DNA of 64,000 nucleotides from Lachnospiraceae bacterium (lineage in GTDB: Bacteria; Bacillota; Clostridia; Lachnospirales; Lachnospiraceae), in contig JAFSGE010000030.1 in NCBI GenBank assembly GCA_017434885.1, positions 1-64,000 on the forward strand, read 5' to 3'. The notes below the pieces were generated by a model. It was not told the origin of the DNA. It saw only the letters and a list, made by a program, of their open reading frames with translations, and did no database searches. Made by a program: the position numbers and the translations under genes. Shown in pieces: positions 1 to 9,234 of the stretch (its first letter is position 1; each line of letters starts with the position of its first letter).

Positions 1-1349
1 GGCTCTTTGTCAAGAGTTGGGGTAAAATATTTTTGAGGCATAGGAATTCATTTCCTGTGCCTCTTTATGTTAAGGCTAAAAAGATTCGATTCCTAAAATT
101 GTCAAAGTTTCTATATCCAAAAGCATTTCGCTTAATTACTTTAATTGCATTATTGGTACCTTCTGTATATCCATTCGTATAAGGACAGTCAAAAGCATTT
201 AAGATATATTTTGACCAGTTGCCCAGCATAGTAAGACAAGCGTTGAATTCAGATAGACCGCTGACTTCAGCTGCAAGACGGAAGAATTTCAATCGCATGA
301 CAGCTTCCTGCCGGTTTGTGGACTGCATAAACTGATAGAACAACTCTTTTAAGTGATATGCAGTTGCCAGATCCTGAGACTGCCCCAGCATCAGTTCAAG
401 AGCAAGAAGGCCTTCTTCGTTCAACTTTTCTTTATGAGTAAGCAAAAGTTTCCTGCTTCGTTTGAAATACTTTCGCTTAGATGGATGCATAAGTTTCTGA
501 ACCCGTTTTCTTACGTTTTCCAAAGCCCAGGTGACATATCTGACTACGTGAAACTTATCTATCACAATGGTAGCATTAGGAAAATAGGAAAGTGCTAAAT
601 CACGATACACCTGATTCATGTCGGTAATAAAGTACTGAACCTGCTTTTTGTTAGGAAAATCGGACAGATAAAGCATAAGGTCAGTCTGGTTTCTGGAAGG
701 AAGAATATCAAAAAGTTTATGGCTATGAGCATCTGTCAAAATGGCCTGAAACTTCTGTCCACCGGAATTACCTCTGAACTCGTCTATGGAAAGAACGTTG
801 GGAAGCACCCTCGGTTTAGGATAGCGAATATCTTTCAGACGCCTGAAAATAGTAGTGTCTGAAAGTCCAAGAAGAGAGGCCGAAGAATGAACGCTATAGC
901 GGTTTTTCAGCAGATGTATTGCATAAAAGGCAAGTCTGGTGGTAATGCGGCAGTATTTAGGAAGGAGATGAAAAGCCTCATAAAAATGTTTATTGCAGGA
1001 AGAACAATGATATCTGCGTTTCCGATAATGAAGAAAAGTCTTTTTACCCATGATAGGAATGTCTTTAATAATAGACGTACGGTAATCATGAACCTTATCA
1101 GTTATAAAGCCACAATGAGGGCAAGTTTGCGGTTTGCGTTTCAAGGTGAAGGAAATATGTAATTCAGTATCGGAAGAAGATAAATCGTTGACAATAATGT
1201 CTTCTAATTCAAGAAGTTTTGAGGTAAAATCAGAAGTAGGCATAGAGTTCAATCCTTTCTATATATTTTGTTGTGGTGACTTAATTATATAAGAATTGAA
1301 ACTCTATGCCTATTTAATTTGACTTTACCCCCAAGTAAAGTTTAGAACC
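1..1349 (-). mobile_element. ISL3-family insertion sequence
   Basis: One transposase gene fills the element. The left end at position 1 begins GGCTCTTTGTCAA, typical of ISL3-family ends. The right end read inward from 1349 begins GGTTCT and, aligned without gaps to the left end, matches at the outer GG-TCT and at an inner GGGGTAAA block; both ends also carry AGGCATA about 36 bases in. The middle of the right inverted repeat is poorly conserved, so that end may be worn. The element ends 6 nt past the stop codon of the neighbouring DUF4317 gene. The left flank is outside the window, so the 8-bp target duplication cannot be tested. Confidence 0.85.
65..1252 (-). CDS. ISL3-family DDE transposase
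   Basis: Cut-and-paste transposase of 395 residues, full length for ISL3. The N-terminal zinc-binding part has CPHC at residues 44-47 and CSSC at 83-86. A helix-turn-helix follows at about 110-140. The DDE catalytic domain shows D157 in LSIDEF, D211 and D222 in the FITDMNQ and VIDKFH motifs, and the C-terminal E near 364 in NGYTEGTNN. A purine-rich ribosome site (AGAAAGGA) lies just before the ATG. No frameshift or internal stop is seen, so the enzyme could be active. Confidence 0.95.
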   Translation of the reverse strand: MNSMPTSDFTSKLLELEDIIVNDLSSSDTELHISFTLKRKPQTCPHCGFITDKVHDYRTSIIKDIPIMGKKTFLHYRKRRYHCSSCNKHFYEAFHLLPKYCRITTRLAFYAIHLLKNRYSVHSSASLLGLSDTTIFRRLKDIRYPKPRVLPNVLSIDEFRGNSGGQKFQAILTDAHSHKLFDILPSRNQTDLMLYLSDFPNKKQVQYFITDMNQVYRDLALSYFPNATIVIDKFHVVRYVTWALENVRKRVQKLMHPSKRKYFKRSRKLLLTHKEKLNEEGLLALELMLGQSQDLATAYHLKELFYQFMQSTNRQEAVMRLKFFRLAAEVSGLSEFNACLTMLGNWSKYILNAFDCPYTNGYTEGTNNAIKVIKRNAFGYRNFDNFRNRIFLALT

Positions 1350-1355
1350 ATTTTT

Positions 1356-2480
1356 TTATAATACTTTTACATTAATACCATTGACTTCCACATGGTCATT
1401 AATTTCAATGACAAGACATCTTTTGCCGTCTACGGTCATGGTACCTACCAAATCGGCACGTTCAGGATTTACCTTAACCACGACATCAGGCGTTTTCACT
1501 TCAAAGGTGCGCACATTGGCAACATTGTTTACCATAAGTGCGGTATCTTCTCCGGCTGCGGCGTCGTAAAGCTTGTCAAAGTCAGCCAGTTTTTCTTCCT
1601 CTACGCCGCTTTTTTCCAGAAGGTTTTTGACTTCCCTCTTGTCAAGCATAAGAGGCTCAGGCAATTCTTTATGTTCCTCAATCATTTCTGTTAAGTTTTC
1701 ATGGATGTTTCTTATCACTTCGTATTCACAATTTTCACCAAGAGTTTCTTCGATGATAGCATGAAAAGTTTCTTTTTGTCCGCCGGCAGAGAGGGGAAGA
1801 GTGCAACCTAAAATACCTTCTACAAATTCTTCGTGCGGTTCTTCACAATTCTTGGCATAATACAGGGTATTGTGAATGTTGGTACATCTGTCATCGAAGG
1901 AAGGGAATAAAAAACCACTTTCCGGCATATTTACAACCCAGTCACGAATCCTGTTGTGGAATTCGTTTGTTTCCACGTCATAGGAAAGTCCCGGTTTGGA
2001 AAGGGCAACAGGGCAGATACAGCACATAATGTACTCAAATACCGTATCAGATGCGTCATCCATAGTAAGTCCGTCTGTAGTCTTACCCGGAACGTCATAA
2101 GCATCATGAATTAATAAAATCAGATAATTTCCGACGAATTCATAGGAATTAATAATCCGGTCATAGAATTCTTCCAGTAAAGCATCATCCTTTAACTTGC
2201 TGGCGCGAAGACGCATCAGAAAATCCTGCTGTCCGCCTTCTTCTTCCGTATACATGGGAAATTCCAGGTTCAGAAGATTTTTCCCGATATTGCCGGATAA
2301 ATTTTTCCTGAGAATTTCAAAATATTTAAAAATTTCTTCTTCGGGAAGAGAAAGAAATGCTTCCTTAAATTCAGTTTTTTTGTTTTTTTCACCGTCAACA
2401 TAGCAACCGCAGATACGGGTGATAGAGCAGTTGCTGGGGGTGAACAGTTTTTTGATTTCATTAATTTCTGCTTTAATCAT
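1356..2480 (-). CDS. DUF4317 family protein
   Basis: A 374-residue cytoplasmic protein matching, by recognition, the DUF4317 family common in Lachnospiraceae and other Clostridia; its function is unknown. No signal peptide or membrane segment is visible. The first half holds an acidic helical region, and the last 50 residues (VKVNPERADLVGTMTVDGK) look like a small beta domain. It starts one base after the stop codon of the upstream activase gene, so the two are surely co-transcribed and probably translationally coupled. The ISL3 element begins 6 nt after its stop, which may have removed or replaced the operon terminator. Confidence 0.8.
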   Translation of the reverse strand: MIKAEINEIKKLFTPSNCSITRICGCYVDGEKNKKTEFKEAFLSLPEEEIFKYFEILRKNLSGNIGKNLLNLEFPMYTEEEGGQQDFLMRLRASKLKDDALLEEFYDRIINSYEFVGNYLILLIHDAYDVPGKTTDGLTMDDASDTVFEYIMCCICPVALSKPGLSYDVETNEFHNRIRDWVVNMPESGFLFPSFDDRCTNIHNTLYYAKNCEEPHEEFVEGILGCTLPLSAGGQKETFHAIIEETLGENCEYEVIRNIHENLTEMIEEHKELPEPLMLDKREVKNLLEKSGVEEEKLADFDKLYDAAAGEDTALMVNNVANVRTFEVKTPDVVVKVNPERADLVGTMTVDGKRCLVIEINDHVEVNGINVKVL

Positions 2481-2481
2481 G

Positions 2482-5400
2482 TTATTTATCCTTTTGACTT
2501 TGTTTCAAATTTTTCTGTGCAGTAGACAGCATCAGTTTAATTCTGTTGAGCTGATTTACTTCGCTGGCGCCGGGGTCATAATCAATGGCAACAATATTAC
2601 TTAAAGGATACTGGCGTCTTAATTCTTTGATAACACCTTTACCTACCACATGATTAGGCAGACAGCCGAAGGGCTGTGTACAAACGATGTTATTGACACC
2701 GCTGTGAATCAGTTCTACCATTTCTCCGGTTAAAAACCAACCTTCACCGGTCTGATTACCAATGGACACAATGTCTTTGGCATATTCCACCGTCTGATAA
2801 ATGCTAATCGGAGGATGGAAGTGAACACTCTTTTTAAACGCTTTGGTAGCGCCGCTTCGCAGTAACTCAAGACCACGGATACCGATACGACAAAGGGTAG
2901 CAGCTTTTTTGCTTGTACCCAAATATTCTGCTTTGTAAATCTGGTTGTAGAAGCAATAGAGCATGAAATCAAGTAAATCAGGCACAGAAGCTTCGGCGCC
3001 CTCGGACTCTAATAATTCTACCAGATGGTTATTTGCCGCGGGAGCAAATTTTACCAGAATTTCACCTACAATACCGACTTTTGGTTTCTTTTCGTCTGTG
3101 ATAGGAATGGCATCAAAGTCTTCAATCATTTGGCGGCACATTTTTTGGAACTTAAAGAAGTTTAAGTGCTTACCGGATACAAAATCCTGACATTTTTTCA
3201 GCCATTTCTGATGCATGGCATCTACAGAGCCTTTTTCCTGTTCGTATGGGCGCATACGGTAAACGCAGCGCATGAAAATATCTCCAAAAACGGCACCATA
3301 AGCGGCACGCACCAATAATTCCAGATTAATGTGGAAACCGGGATTGCTCTCGATTCCGCCTAAGTTTAAGGAAATAACAGGAACTTGAGGCATACCTGCT
3401 TTTTCCAAGGCGCGCCTGATAAAGCCGATATAGTTGGTAGCACGACAGCCACCGCCTGTCTGGGTCATAATCACTGCAGTCTTGTTTAAATCATATTTAC
3501 CGGAAAGGAGCGCATCCATAATCTGACCTACTACAATCAGGGAAGGGTAACAGGCATCGTTGTTTACATATTTAAGCCCAACATCAACTGCCTGTTTATT
3601 GTCATTGTTAAGCACTTCAAAGTGATATCCGCAGGCCTTCATGGCAGGCTCAATCAAATCAAAGTGAATGGGTGACATCTGAGGACAAAGAATGGTGTAG
3701 TCCTTTCGCATTTCTTCCGTAAAGGATACCTTGTTAATAGCAGAAGAACGGATGGTACGTTCTTTCTGCTTCTGTTCACGCACTTTGATGGCGGAGAGCA
3801 GGGAACGGATACGGATTCTTGCTGCACCTAAGTTATTTACTTCGTCAATTTTCAGACAAGTATAAATTTTATCGGAGCCGGTAAGAATGTCATTTACCTG
3901 GTCGGTAGTAACGGCATCTAAGCCGCAGCCGAAGGAGTTAAGCTGTATTAAGTCCAGATTGTCTACAGTCTTTACATAGCTTGCTGCCGCATAAAGTCTT
4001 GAATGATACATCCACTGGTCGGAAACAATTAAAGGACGTTCAGGCTTTGCAAGGTGGGAGATAGAATCTTCCGTAAGTACCGCAATATCGTAGGAGTTAA
4101 TCAGTTCCGGAATACCATGATTGATTTCCGGGTCAATGTGATAAGGACGTCCTGCAAGAACAATACCGCGCTTTTTATTGGCAGCAAGGTAAGCAAGAAC
4201 TTCTTCTCCTTTATCCTGCATATCCTTACGGGCATTAGCCTGTTCCTCAAAAGCAAGGCGGGCAGCTTCCATGACTTCCTCTACGGGTAATTCTTTAAAT
4301 TCTCGCACAAGCGCTTCTGTAATGGTCTTTAAATCCTTAAAGGACATAAACGGATTACGGAGAATTGCCTCTCCTCTGCCGATTTCCTCTACATTGTTTT
4401 TGATGTTTTCTGAGTAAGAAGTAACAATAGGACAGTTATAGTGGTTATTGGCATCTTCAAATTCGCATCTTTCGTAGAAAAGAGCAGGATAGAAGATAAA
4501 GTCCACCTTTTGGTTAATCAGCCAGTTTACATGTCCGTGAGCCAGTTTGGCAGGGTAGCACTCTGATTCACTGGGAATGGATTCGATGCCGAGCTCGTAA
4601 ATCTTCCGGTTGGAAACAGGGGATAATACCACCTGATACTTCAGCTGTGTAAAGAAAGTAAACCAAAACGGATAGTTTTCGTACATATTCAGTACACGTG
4701 GGATACCTACCCGACCTCTTACCGCTTCGTCTGCAGGGAGCGGCTCATAGCCGAAGATGCGCTTTAACTTATAGTCAAACAGGTTGGGAACACCGTTTTC
4801 GTTTTTCTGTTTTCCAAGACCACGTTCACAGCGGTTTCCGGATATGTACTGGCGTCCGCCTGAAAATTTGTTGATGGTGAGACGACAGTTGTTGGTGCAA
4901 CCCTTACATTTTGCCATGCTTGTTTCAAACTGTAAGGTGTTGATTTTCTCAATGGGAAGCATAGAAGTCTGATAATCTTCCGTGTAATGTTCCCTTGCAA
5001 TTAATGCAGCACCAAATGCACCCATAATACCTGCGATATCAGGGCGGATGGCTTCACAGTCTGCAATTTTTTCAAAGCTTCTGAGAACAGCATCATTATA
5101 GAAGGTACCACCCTGAACTACAATATTTTTGCCAAGCTCGGAAGCGCTGGATACCTTGATAACCTTAAACAGCGCGTTTTTGATAACGGAATAAGCAAGT
5201 CCCGCGGAAATATCGGAAACAGAAGCCCCTTCCTTCTGAGCCTGTTTTACTTTGGAGTTCATAAATACGGTACATCTGGTTCCCAAATCAATGGGATGTT
5301 CTGCAAACAGGGCAGTATAAGCGAAATCCTCTACACTGTAATTTAAGGATTTTGCAAAGGTTTCGATAAAGGAACCGCAACCGGAGGAGCAGGCTTCGTT

Positions 5401-6726
5401 AAGCTGTACGCTGTCTACTGTCTGATTTTTGATTTTAATACATTTCATATCCTGACCGCCGATATCAAGAATGCAGTCCACGTCAGGGTTAAAGAAAGCG
5501 GCAGCATAATAGTGGGCCACGGTTTCTACTTCCCCGTCGTCCAAAAGGAAAGCGGCTTTCATCAGTGCTTCTCCGTAGCCGGTAGAGCAGGAACGGACAA
5601 TTTTGGCACCTTCCGGAAGCTTCGCATAAATTTCTTTGATGGCTCTGATGGCGGTTTTTAATGGACTACCGTCATTACTGCTGTAAAAAGAATAGAGCAG
5701 ACTGCCATCTTCGGAAACAAGTGCCACCTTGGTGGTAGTACTTCCCGCATCAATACCCAGATAGCAGTTGCCGCGGTAGGTATCGAGTTCGGCAGTGTGA
5801 ATATGGTGCTTGGAATGTCTTTGCTTAAATATTTCATAATCCTCCTCACAAGCAAAGAGCGGTTCCATACGTTCTACTTCAAATTCCATTTTGATATCGG
5901 AAGAAAGCTTGCCTACCATTTCTTCCATGGAGTAGCAAACTTCTTCTTTGGCATTTAAGGCAGAACCGATTGCTGCAAAGAGATGAGAATGCTCAGTTTC
6001 GATAATATGCTCATCATCCAGCTTTAAGGTTCTGATAAATGCTGTTTTTAATTCGGATAAAAAGTGTAGCGGTCCACCAAGGAACGCAACATGACCGCGG
6101 ATAGGCTTACCGCAGGCAAGTCCGCTGATGGTCTGATTGACAACTGCCTGAAAAATAGAGGCTGATAAATCTTCTTTGGTAGCTCCTTCATTAATCAGAG
6201 GCTGAATGTCAGATTTGGCAAATACACCGCATCTGGCGGCAATAGTGTATAAGGAGTTGTAATTTTTGGCATATTCATTTAAGCCTGAGGCATCTGTCTG
6301 CAAGAGAGAAGCCATTTGGTCGATGAAGGAACCTGTACCGCCGGCACAGATGCCGTTCATACGTTGTTCTACGTTGCCGCCTTCAAAATAAATGATTTTG
6401 GCATCTTCGCCGCCAAGCTCAATGGCAACATCTGTTTTGGGAGCCATTTCCTTTAGCGCGGTGGCAACGGAAATAACTTCCTGTACAAAAGGAACCTTTA
6501 AGTGATTTGCCAAAGTAAGACCGCCGGAACCTGTAATCATGGGATGAAGAATGATATTTCCCAATTTGCTATATGCGTCTTTTAGTAAATCGGATAAGGT
6601 TTCCTTTATATTGGCAAAGTGCCTTTTATAATCGGAAAAAAGAATACTGTGCGCATTATCTAATATGGCAATTTTTACCGTAGTGGAACCGATATCAATT
6701 CCAAGTGTATAATGCTGATTGTCCAT
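2482..6726 (-). CDS. Fused 2-hydroxyacyl-CoA dehydratase activase (two ASKHA ATPase domains plus HgdB-like region)
   Basis: Very long (1414 residues) member of the acyl-CoA dehydratase activase family (BcrAD/BadFG/HgdC ATPases). Family activators use ATP to drive an electron from a [4Fe-4S] cluster into a dehydratase. The first ASKHA domain starts with GIDIGSTTVK at residue 9 and has the cluster-ligand loop NGICAGGTGSFID. A second begins near 320 with LGIDAGSTTTK and has DIGGQD and NEACSSGCGSF. The rest corresponds to DUF2229 and HgdB-like dehydratase folds, with a Cys-rich CKGCTNNC segment at its start. It is first in an operon with DUF4317. No separate HgdA/HgdB genes are nearby, so its partner is unknown and it may be self-contained. 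Confidence 0.88.
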   Translation of the reverse strand: MDNQHYTLGIDIGSTTVKIAILDNAHSILFSDYKRHFANIKETLSDLLKDAYSKLGNIILHPMITGSGGLTLANHLKVPFVQEVISVATALKEMAPKTDVAIELGGEDAKIIYFEGGNVEQRMNGICAGGTGSFIDQMASLLQTDASGLNEYAKNYNSLYTIAARCGVFAKSDIQPLINEGATKEDLSASIFQAVVNQTISGLACGKPIRGHVAFLGGPLHFLSELKTAFIRTLKLDDEHIIETEHSHLFAAIGSALNAKEEVCYSMEEMVGKLSSDIKMEFEVERMEPLFACEEDYEIFKQRHSKHHIHTAELDTYRGNCYLGIDAGSTTTKVALVSEDGSLLYSFYSSNDGSPLKTAIRAIKEIYAKLPEGAKIVRSCSTGYGEALMKAAFLLDDGEVETVAHYYAAAFFNPDVDCILDIGGQDMKCIKIKNQTVDSVQLNEACSSGCGSFIETFAKSLNYSVEDFAYTALFAEHPIDLGTRCTVFMNSKVKQAQKEGASVSDISAGLAYSVIKNALFKVIKVSSASELGKNIVVQGGTFYNDAVLRSFEKIADCEAIRPDIAGIMGAFGAALIAREHYTEDYQTSMLPIEKINTLQFETSMAKCKGCTNNCRLTINKFSGGRQYISGNRCERGLGKQKNENGVPNLFDYKLKRIFGYEPLPADEAVRGRVGIPRVLNMYENYPFWFTFFTQLKYQVVLSPVSNRKIYELGIESIPSESECYPAKLAHGHVNWLINQKVDFIFYPALFYERCEFEDANNHYNCPIVTSYSENIKNNVEEIGRGEAILRNPFMSFKDLKTITEALVREFKELPVEEVMEAARLAFEEQANARKDMQDKGEEVLAYLAANKKRGIVLAGRPYHIDPEINHGIPELINSYDIAVLTEDSISHLAKPERPLIVSDQWMYHSRLYAAASYVKTVDNLDLIQLNSFGCGLDAVTTDQVNDILTGSDKIYTCLKIDEVNNLGAARIRIRSLLSAIKVREQKQKERTIRSSAINKVSFTEEMRKDYTILCPQMSPIHFDLIEPAMKACGYHFEVLNNDNKQAVDVGLKYVNNDACYPSLIVVGQIMDALLSGKYDLNKTAVIMTQTGGGCRATNYIGFIRRALEKAGMPQVPVISLNLGGIESNPGFHINLELLVRAAYGAVFGDIFMRCVYRMRPYEQEKGSVDAMHQKWLKKCQDFVSGKHLNFFKFQKMCRQMIEDFDAIPITDEKKPKVGIVGEILVKFAPAANNHLVELLESEGAEASVPDLLDFMLYCFYNQIYKAEYLGTSKKAATLCRIGIRGLELLRSGATKAFKKSVHFHPPISIYQTVEYAKDIVSIGNQTGEGWFLTGEMVELIHSGVNNIVCTQPFGCLPNHVVGKGVIKELRRQYPLSNIVAIDYDPGASEVNQLNRIKLMLSTAQKNLKQSQKDK

Positions 6727-6818
6727 AAAATACCGCCTTTCTGGTGATTTGTTGCTATGTAAATAAGAAATTATTTTTTCCTATTAAATGCTGTCGACAA
6801 ATTACGACATACGCAGTT

Positions 6819-6847
6819 ATTATACGCCACCGTTTTTTAAATTGCAA
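6819..6847 (-). promoter_or_regulatory. Sigma-A-type promoter of the activase operon
   Basis: On the minus strand, TTGCAA (6842-6847) and TATAAT (6819-6824) are separated by 17 bases. The transcript would start about 85 nt before the activase ATG. Confidence 0.6.
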
Positions 6848-6938
6848 CTTGCCATTTATAAACAATGTGTTAAGAATTTGTTCAGATATTATAATGAAAT
6901 TAAATTTGCACGGTAAATATTAAATTTTTATAGCTTTG

Positions 6939-6967
6939 TTTACATTTAAAGGTGGGAATGATAAAAT
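6939..6967 (+). promoter_or_regulatory. Promoter of the rhomboid-like operon
   Basis: TTTACA (6939-6944), a 17-base spacer and TAAAAT (6962-6967) lie about 50 nt before the start codon at 7019. It is divergent from the activase promoter, and the region between the two is AT-rich with no gene. Confidence 0.45.
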
Positions 6968-7018
6968 ATATGTTACTGTTTTGAAAATATTGATAGAAGG
7001 AGAACAGCTTGCAGTCTT

Positions 7019-7933
7019 ATGAGTAAATTTGAAAAGAAGTTTGGTAAATATGCCATTAAAAATATTTCACTGGCATTGATATTGTGTTATGCATGCGGAT
7101 ATCTGATTAGCTGGATTAATCCTACATTTTTGAATTATTTGACACTGAATCCTTATGAAATTGTTTTTCACGGCCAGGTGTGGAGACTGGTGTCATGGCT
7201 GATTGTACCGCCGGACAGCTTTGACTTCTTTACCTTGCTGATGCTGTATTTTTATTACTCCATCGGTACGACATTGGAGAGAACATGGGGCACATACCGG
7301 TATAATTTGTATTTGTTTCTTGGAATGATCTTCACGGTAGTCGGAGCCTTTGCATTGATGGGCTACAATTATTTATTCCAGGCAGAGGCTGTCGCACTTT
7401 ACGGTGCTGAGACATTTTTTGCAATCTATGCAACCATGTTCAGTACTTATTATGTAAATATGTCCATTTTTTTGGCATTTGCAGCAACATTCCCCAATAT
7501 GCAGGTATTGCTGTTCTTTCTGATACCGGTGAAAGTAAAGGTTATGGGGATTATTTACGGAGCCCTTTTGGTGTATCAGTTTATTGCCGGATATGGAAGC
7601 GGATTAATATCCGTTGCGGGAATGATAGTGCCGGCTACGCTTTTTACAGTGGCGAACCGTTTTGTAATCGGAGCGTCCCTTCTTAATTTTGTAGTATTTT
7701 TCTTTACCAGCAGAAATATGATTCATATGTCACCGAAGCAGGTGAAGCGCAGACAGGAATTTAAGCGGGAAGTGAAGAAAGCGGTTAAGGTGACAAGGCA
7801 TAAATGTGCAATATGCGGCAGGACGGAAGAGAGCAATCCGGAACTGGAATTTAGGTTCTGTTCAAAATGCGAAGGCAATTATGAGTACTGTCAGGATCAT
7901 TTATTTACGCATACGCATGTAAAGCATAATTAA
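7019..7933 (+). CDS. Rhomboid-like membrane protein with C-terminal zinc ribbon, probably not a protease
   Basis: A 304-residue multi-pass protein. The N-terminal 230 residues have a rhomboid layout: a first membrane helix, then FHGQVWRLVSWLIVP (the rhomboid GQxWRL motif), and LERTWGTYRYNLYLFLG. The catalytic GxSG serine motif and the late-helix histidine are not visible where expected, so it is likely a pseudo-rhomboid. Residues from about 261 on form a soluble zinc ribbon with CAIC, CSKC and a final C-H-H-H-rich tail. The AAGGAGA ribosome site is 15 nt from the ATG, unusually far. It is first in a three-gene cluster with a sigma-like protein. Confidence 0.75.
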   Translation: MSKFEKKFGKYAIKNISLALILCYACGYLISWINPTFLNYLTLNPYEIVFHGQVWRLVSWLIVPPDSFDFFTLLMLYFYYSIGTTLERTWGTYRYNLYLFLGMIFTVVGAFALMGYNYLFQAEAVALYGAETFFAIYATMFSTYYVNMSIFLAFAATFPNMQVLLFFLIPVKVKVMGIIYGALLVYQFIAGYGSGLISVAGMIVPATLFTVANRFVIGASLLNFVVFFFTSRNMIHMSPKQVKRRQEFKREVKKAVKVTRHKCAICGRTEESNPELEFRFCSKCEGNYEYCQDHLFTHTHVKHN

Positions 7934-7954
7934 TGATAGTTTATGAGGGATATT

Positions 7955-8698
7955 ATGGGAGCAAATCAGGAGATTTTATTTGCAAAAACATTGGAAGAAG
8001 TCAGAAAAACAGCAAAAGCGCAGGGAAACACCATCTCTAAAGAGCAGGTGGAAGAAGCATTCGCAGCCCTTGCTTTGTCAGAGGAACAACTTGCCCTTGT
8101 CTATGATTACCTGGAAAAACACAAAATCGGTGTGGGTGAGCCGGTGGATTTAGATGATTATCTTTCAGAGGAAGAAATTGATTATTTGGAAGAATATAAA
8201 AAGGAACTTGCTTCTTTAGAAACCTTAAGTGAGGGAGAAAAGGAAGCAGTTACGCTTTCAGCCATGGCGGGAGAACGTGATGCCCAGCAGAAACTGATTG
8301 CAGTTTATTTACCGCAGGTAGTTGAGATTGCCAAGCTTTATACAGGACAAGGAGTGTATTTGGAAGACTTAATCGGAGAAGGCAATGTGGCAATTACCAT
8401 GGGCGTGACTATGCTGGGGTGTTTGGAACATGCCGCGGAAGCGGAAGGGATGCTGATGAAAATGGTGATGGATGCCATGGAAGAACTGATATCTGAGGCA
8501 GTGGCAGATGATGAAAGAGGTCGTAAAGCACTTGCAAAAGTGAATAAAGTGGCAAAGAAAGCCAAAGAACTTTCTGATGATTTAAAACGTAAAGTGACGG
8601 TAGAAGAATTGGCAAAAGAAAGCGGAATGAGTGAAAAATATATTTTGGAGGCATTGCGCTTTTGCGGATATTCCATTGAAGAAATAGAAAGACCATAG
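7955..8698 (+). CDS. Shortened sigma-70-like protein (regions 1.1, 2 N-part and 3 only)
   Basis: About 247 residues. The N-terminal 60 residues resemble sigma region 1.1 (ISKEQVEEAFAALALSEEQL, YLEKHKIGV). The stretch with LPQVVEIAKLYTGQG and EDLIGEGN resembles sigma region 2.1-2.2, which binds the RNA polymerase clamp. The region 2.3-2.4 helix that reads the -10 element is absent. The C-terminus (KVTVEELAKESGMSEKYILEAL) resembles sigma region 3, and there is no region 4. It could bind RNA polymerase without reading promoters, which is inference. An in-frame ATG four codons upstream (7943) lacks a ribosome site, whereas GAGGGA sits correctly for 7955. Confidence 0.7.
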   Translation: MGANQEILFAKTLEEVRKTAKAQGNTISKEQVEEAFAALALSEEQLALVYDYLEKHKIGVGEPVDLDDYLSEEEIDYLEEYKKELASLETLSEGEKEAVTLSAMAGERDAQQKLIAVYLPQVVEIAKLYTGQGVYLEDLIGEGNVAITMGVTMLGCLEHAAEAEGMLMKMVMDAMEELISEAVADDERGRKALAKVNKVAKKAKELSDDLKRKVTVEELAKESGMSEKYILEALRFCGYSIEEIERP

Positions 8699-8726
8699 GA
8701 AATGCAAAGCACCGCGGGAGAGATAC

Positions 8727-9167
8727 ATGACTGAACAGAACGGACAATCCTTACAGGATAATGATTTTAAGTATATAATGCTTGACAGCAGTAATGTGTG
8801 TCTGGGAGCGAGACTTTCTTTTGCAGAGCTGATGGAGCATGAGTTGCTTCCGTTTAAGCTTAAGGCAATTATTACGCATTATGTGTACAAAGAAGCAGAC
8901 CCGGAGACTACATTGGAAAGCCAGTTTTATTACATGGAGAAGAATACCTTTTTGTATGATACCTTTGTACAGCTTCGGACAAGAGTAAAAGTAAATGAGA
9001 TGGTAGAGAAAAAGACATTGTTTGGAAAAAGGAAAATGAAATACAAAGAAACGGTGTATTCTTTAAAAGAGTTTGCGGAAATAAATCTGGCAAAAAAGAA
9101 GGCTTCCGGAATTATTATTTGTGAAATTGTCATTTCCAAACTTGGTATGATGACATTTAGTGTCTGA
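8727..9167 (+). CDS. Unrecognised 146-residue protein
   Basis: I do not recognise a family with confidence. The protein is soluble with mixed charge and no signal peptide. It has a basic middle section (KVNEMVEKKTLFGKRKMKYKE) and a C-terminal hydrophobic strand pair. It lies 28 nt after the sigma-like gene on the same strand with a GGGAGA ribosome site, so it is likely the third gene of that operon and may work with it. Confidence 0.6.
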   Translation: MTEQNGQSLQDNDFKYIMLDSSNVCLGARLSFAELMEHELLPFKLKAIITHYVYKEADPETTLESQFYYMEKNTFLYDTFVQLRTRVKVNEMVEKKTLFGKRKMKYKETVYSLKEFAEINLAKKKASGIIICEIVISKLGMMTFSV

Positions 9168-9199
9168 AACGTGACATAAAACGGTCGAAACGTGCCATA
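9166..9199 (+). repeat. Direct repeat pair GAAACGTGxCATA, 21 bp apart
   Basis: GAAACGTGACATA (9166-9178) and GAAACGTGCCATA (9187-9199) differ at one base and are exactly 21 bp apart, two helical turns. A weaker copy (GAAACACTTGCCA, 9228-9240) overlaps the -35 box of the next promoter. The arrangement suggests tandem binding sites for a regulator of the small RNA candidate downstream. The first copy overlaps the last codon of the preceding gene. Confidence 0.5.
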
Positions 9200-9234
9200 T
9201 TATATCAAAATGAAAAAAATTATGTCAGAAACAC

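Noticed and set aside
7943-7954. Earlier ATG of the sigma-like gene
   Set aside because: It overlaps the GAGGGA ribosome site that fits the ATG at 7955.
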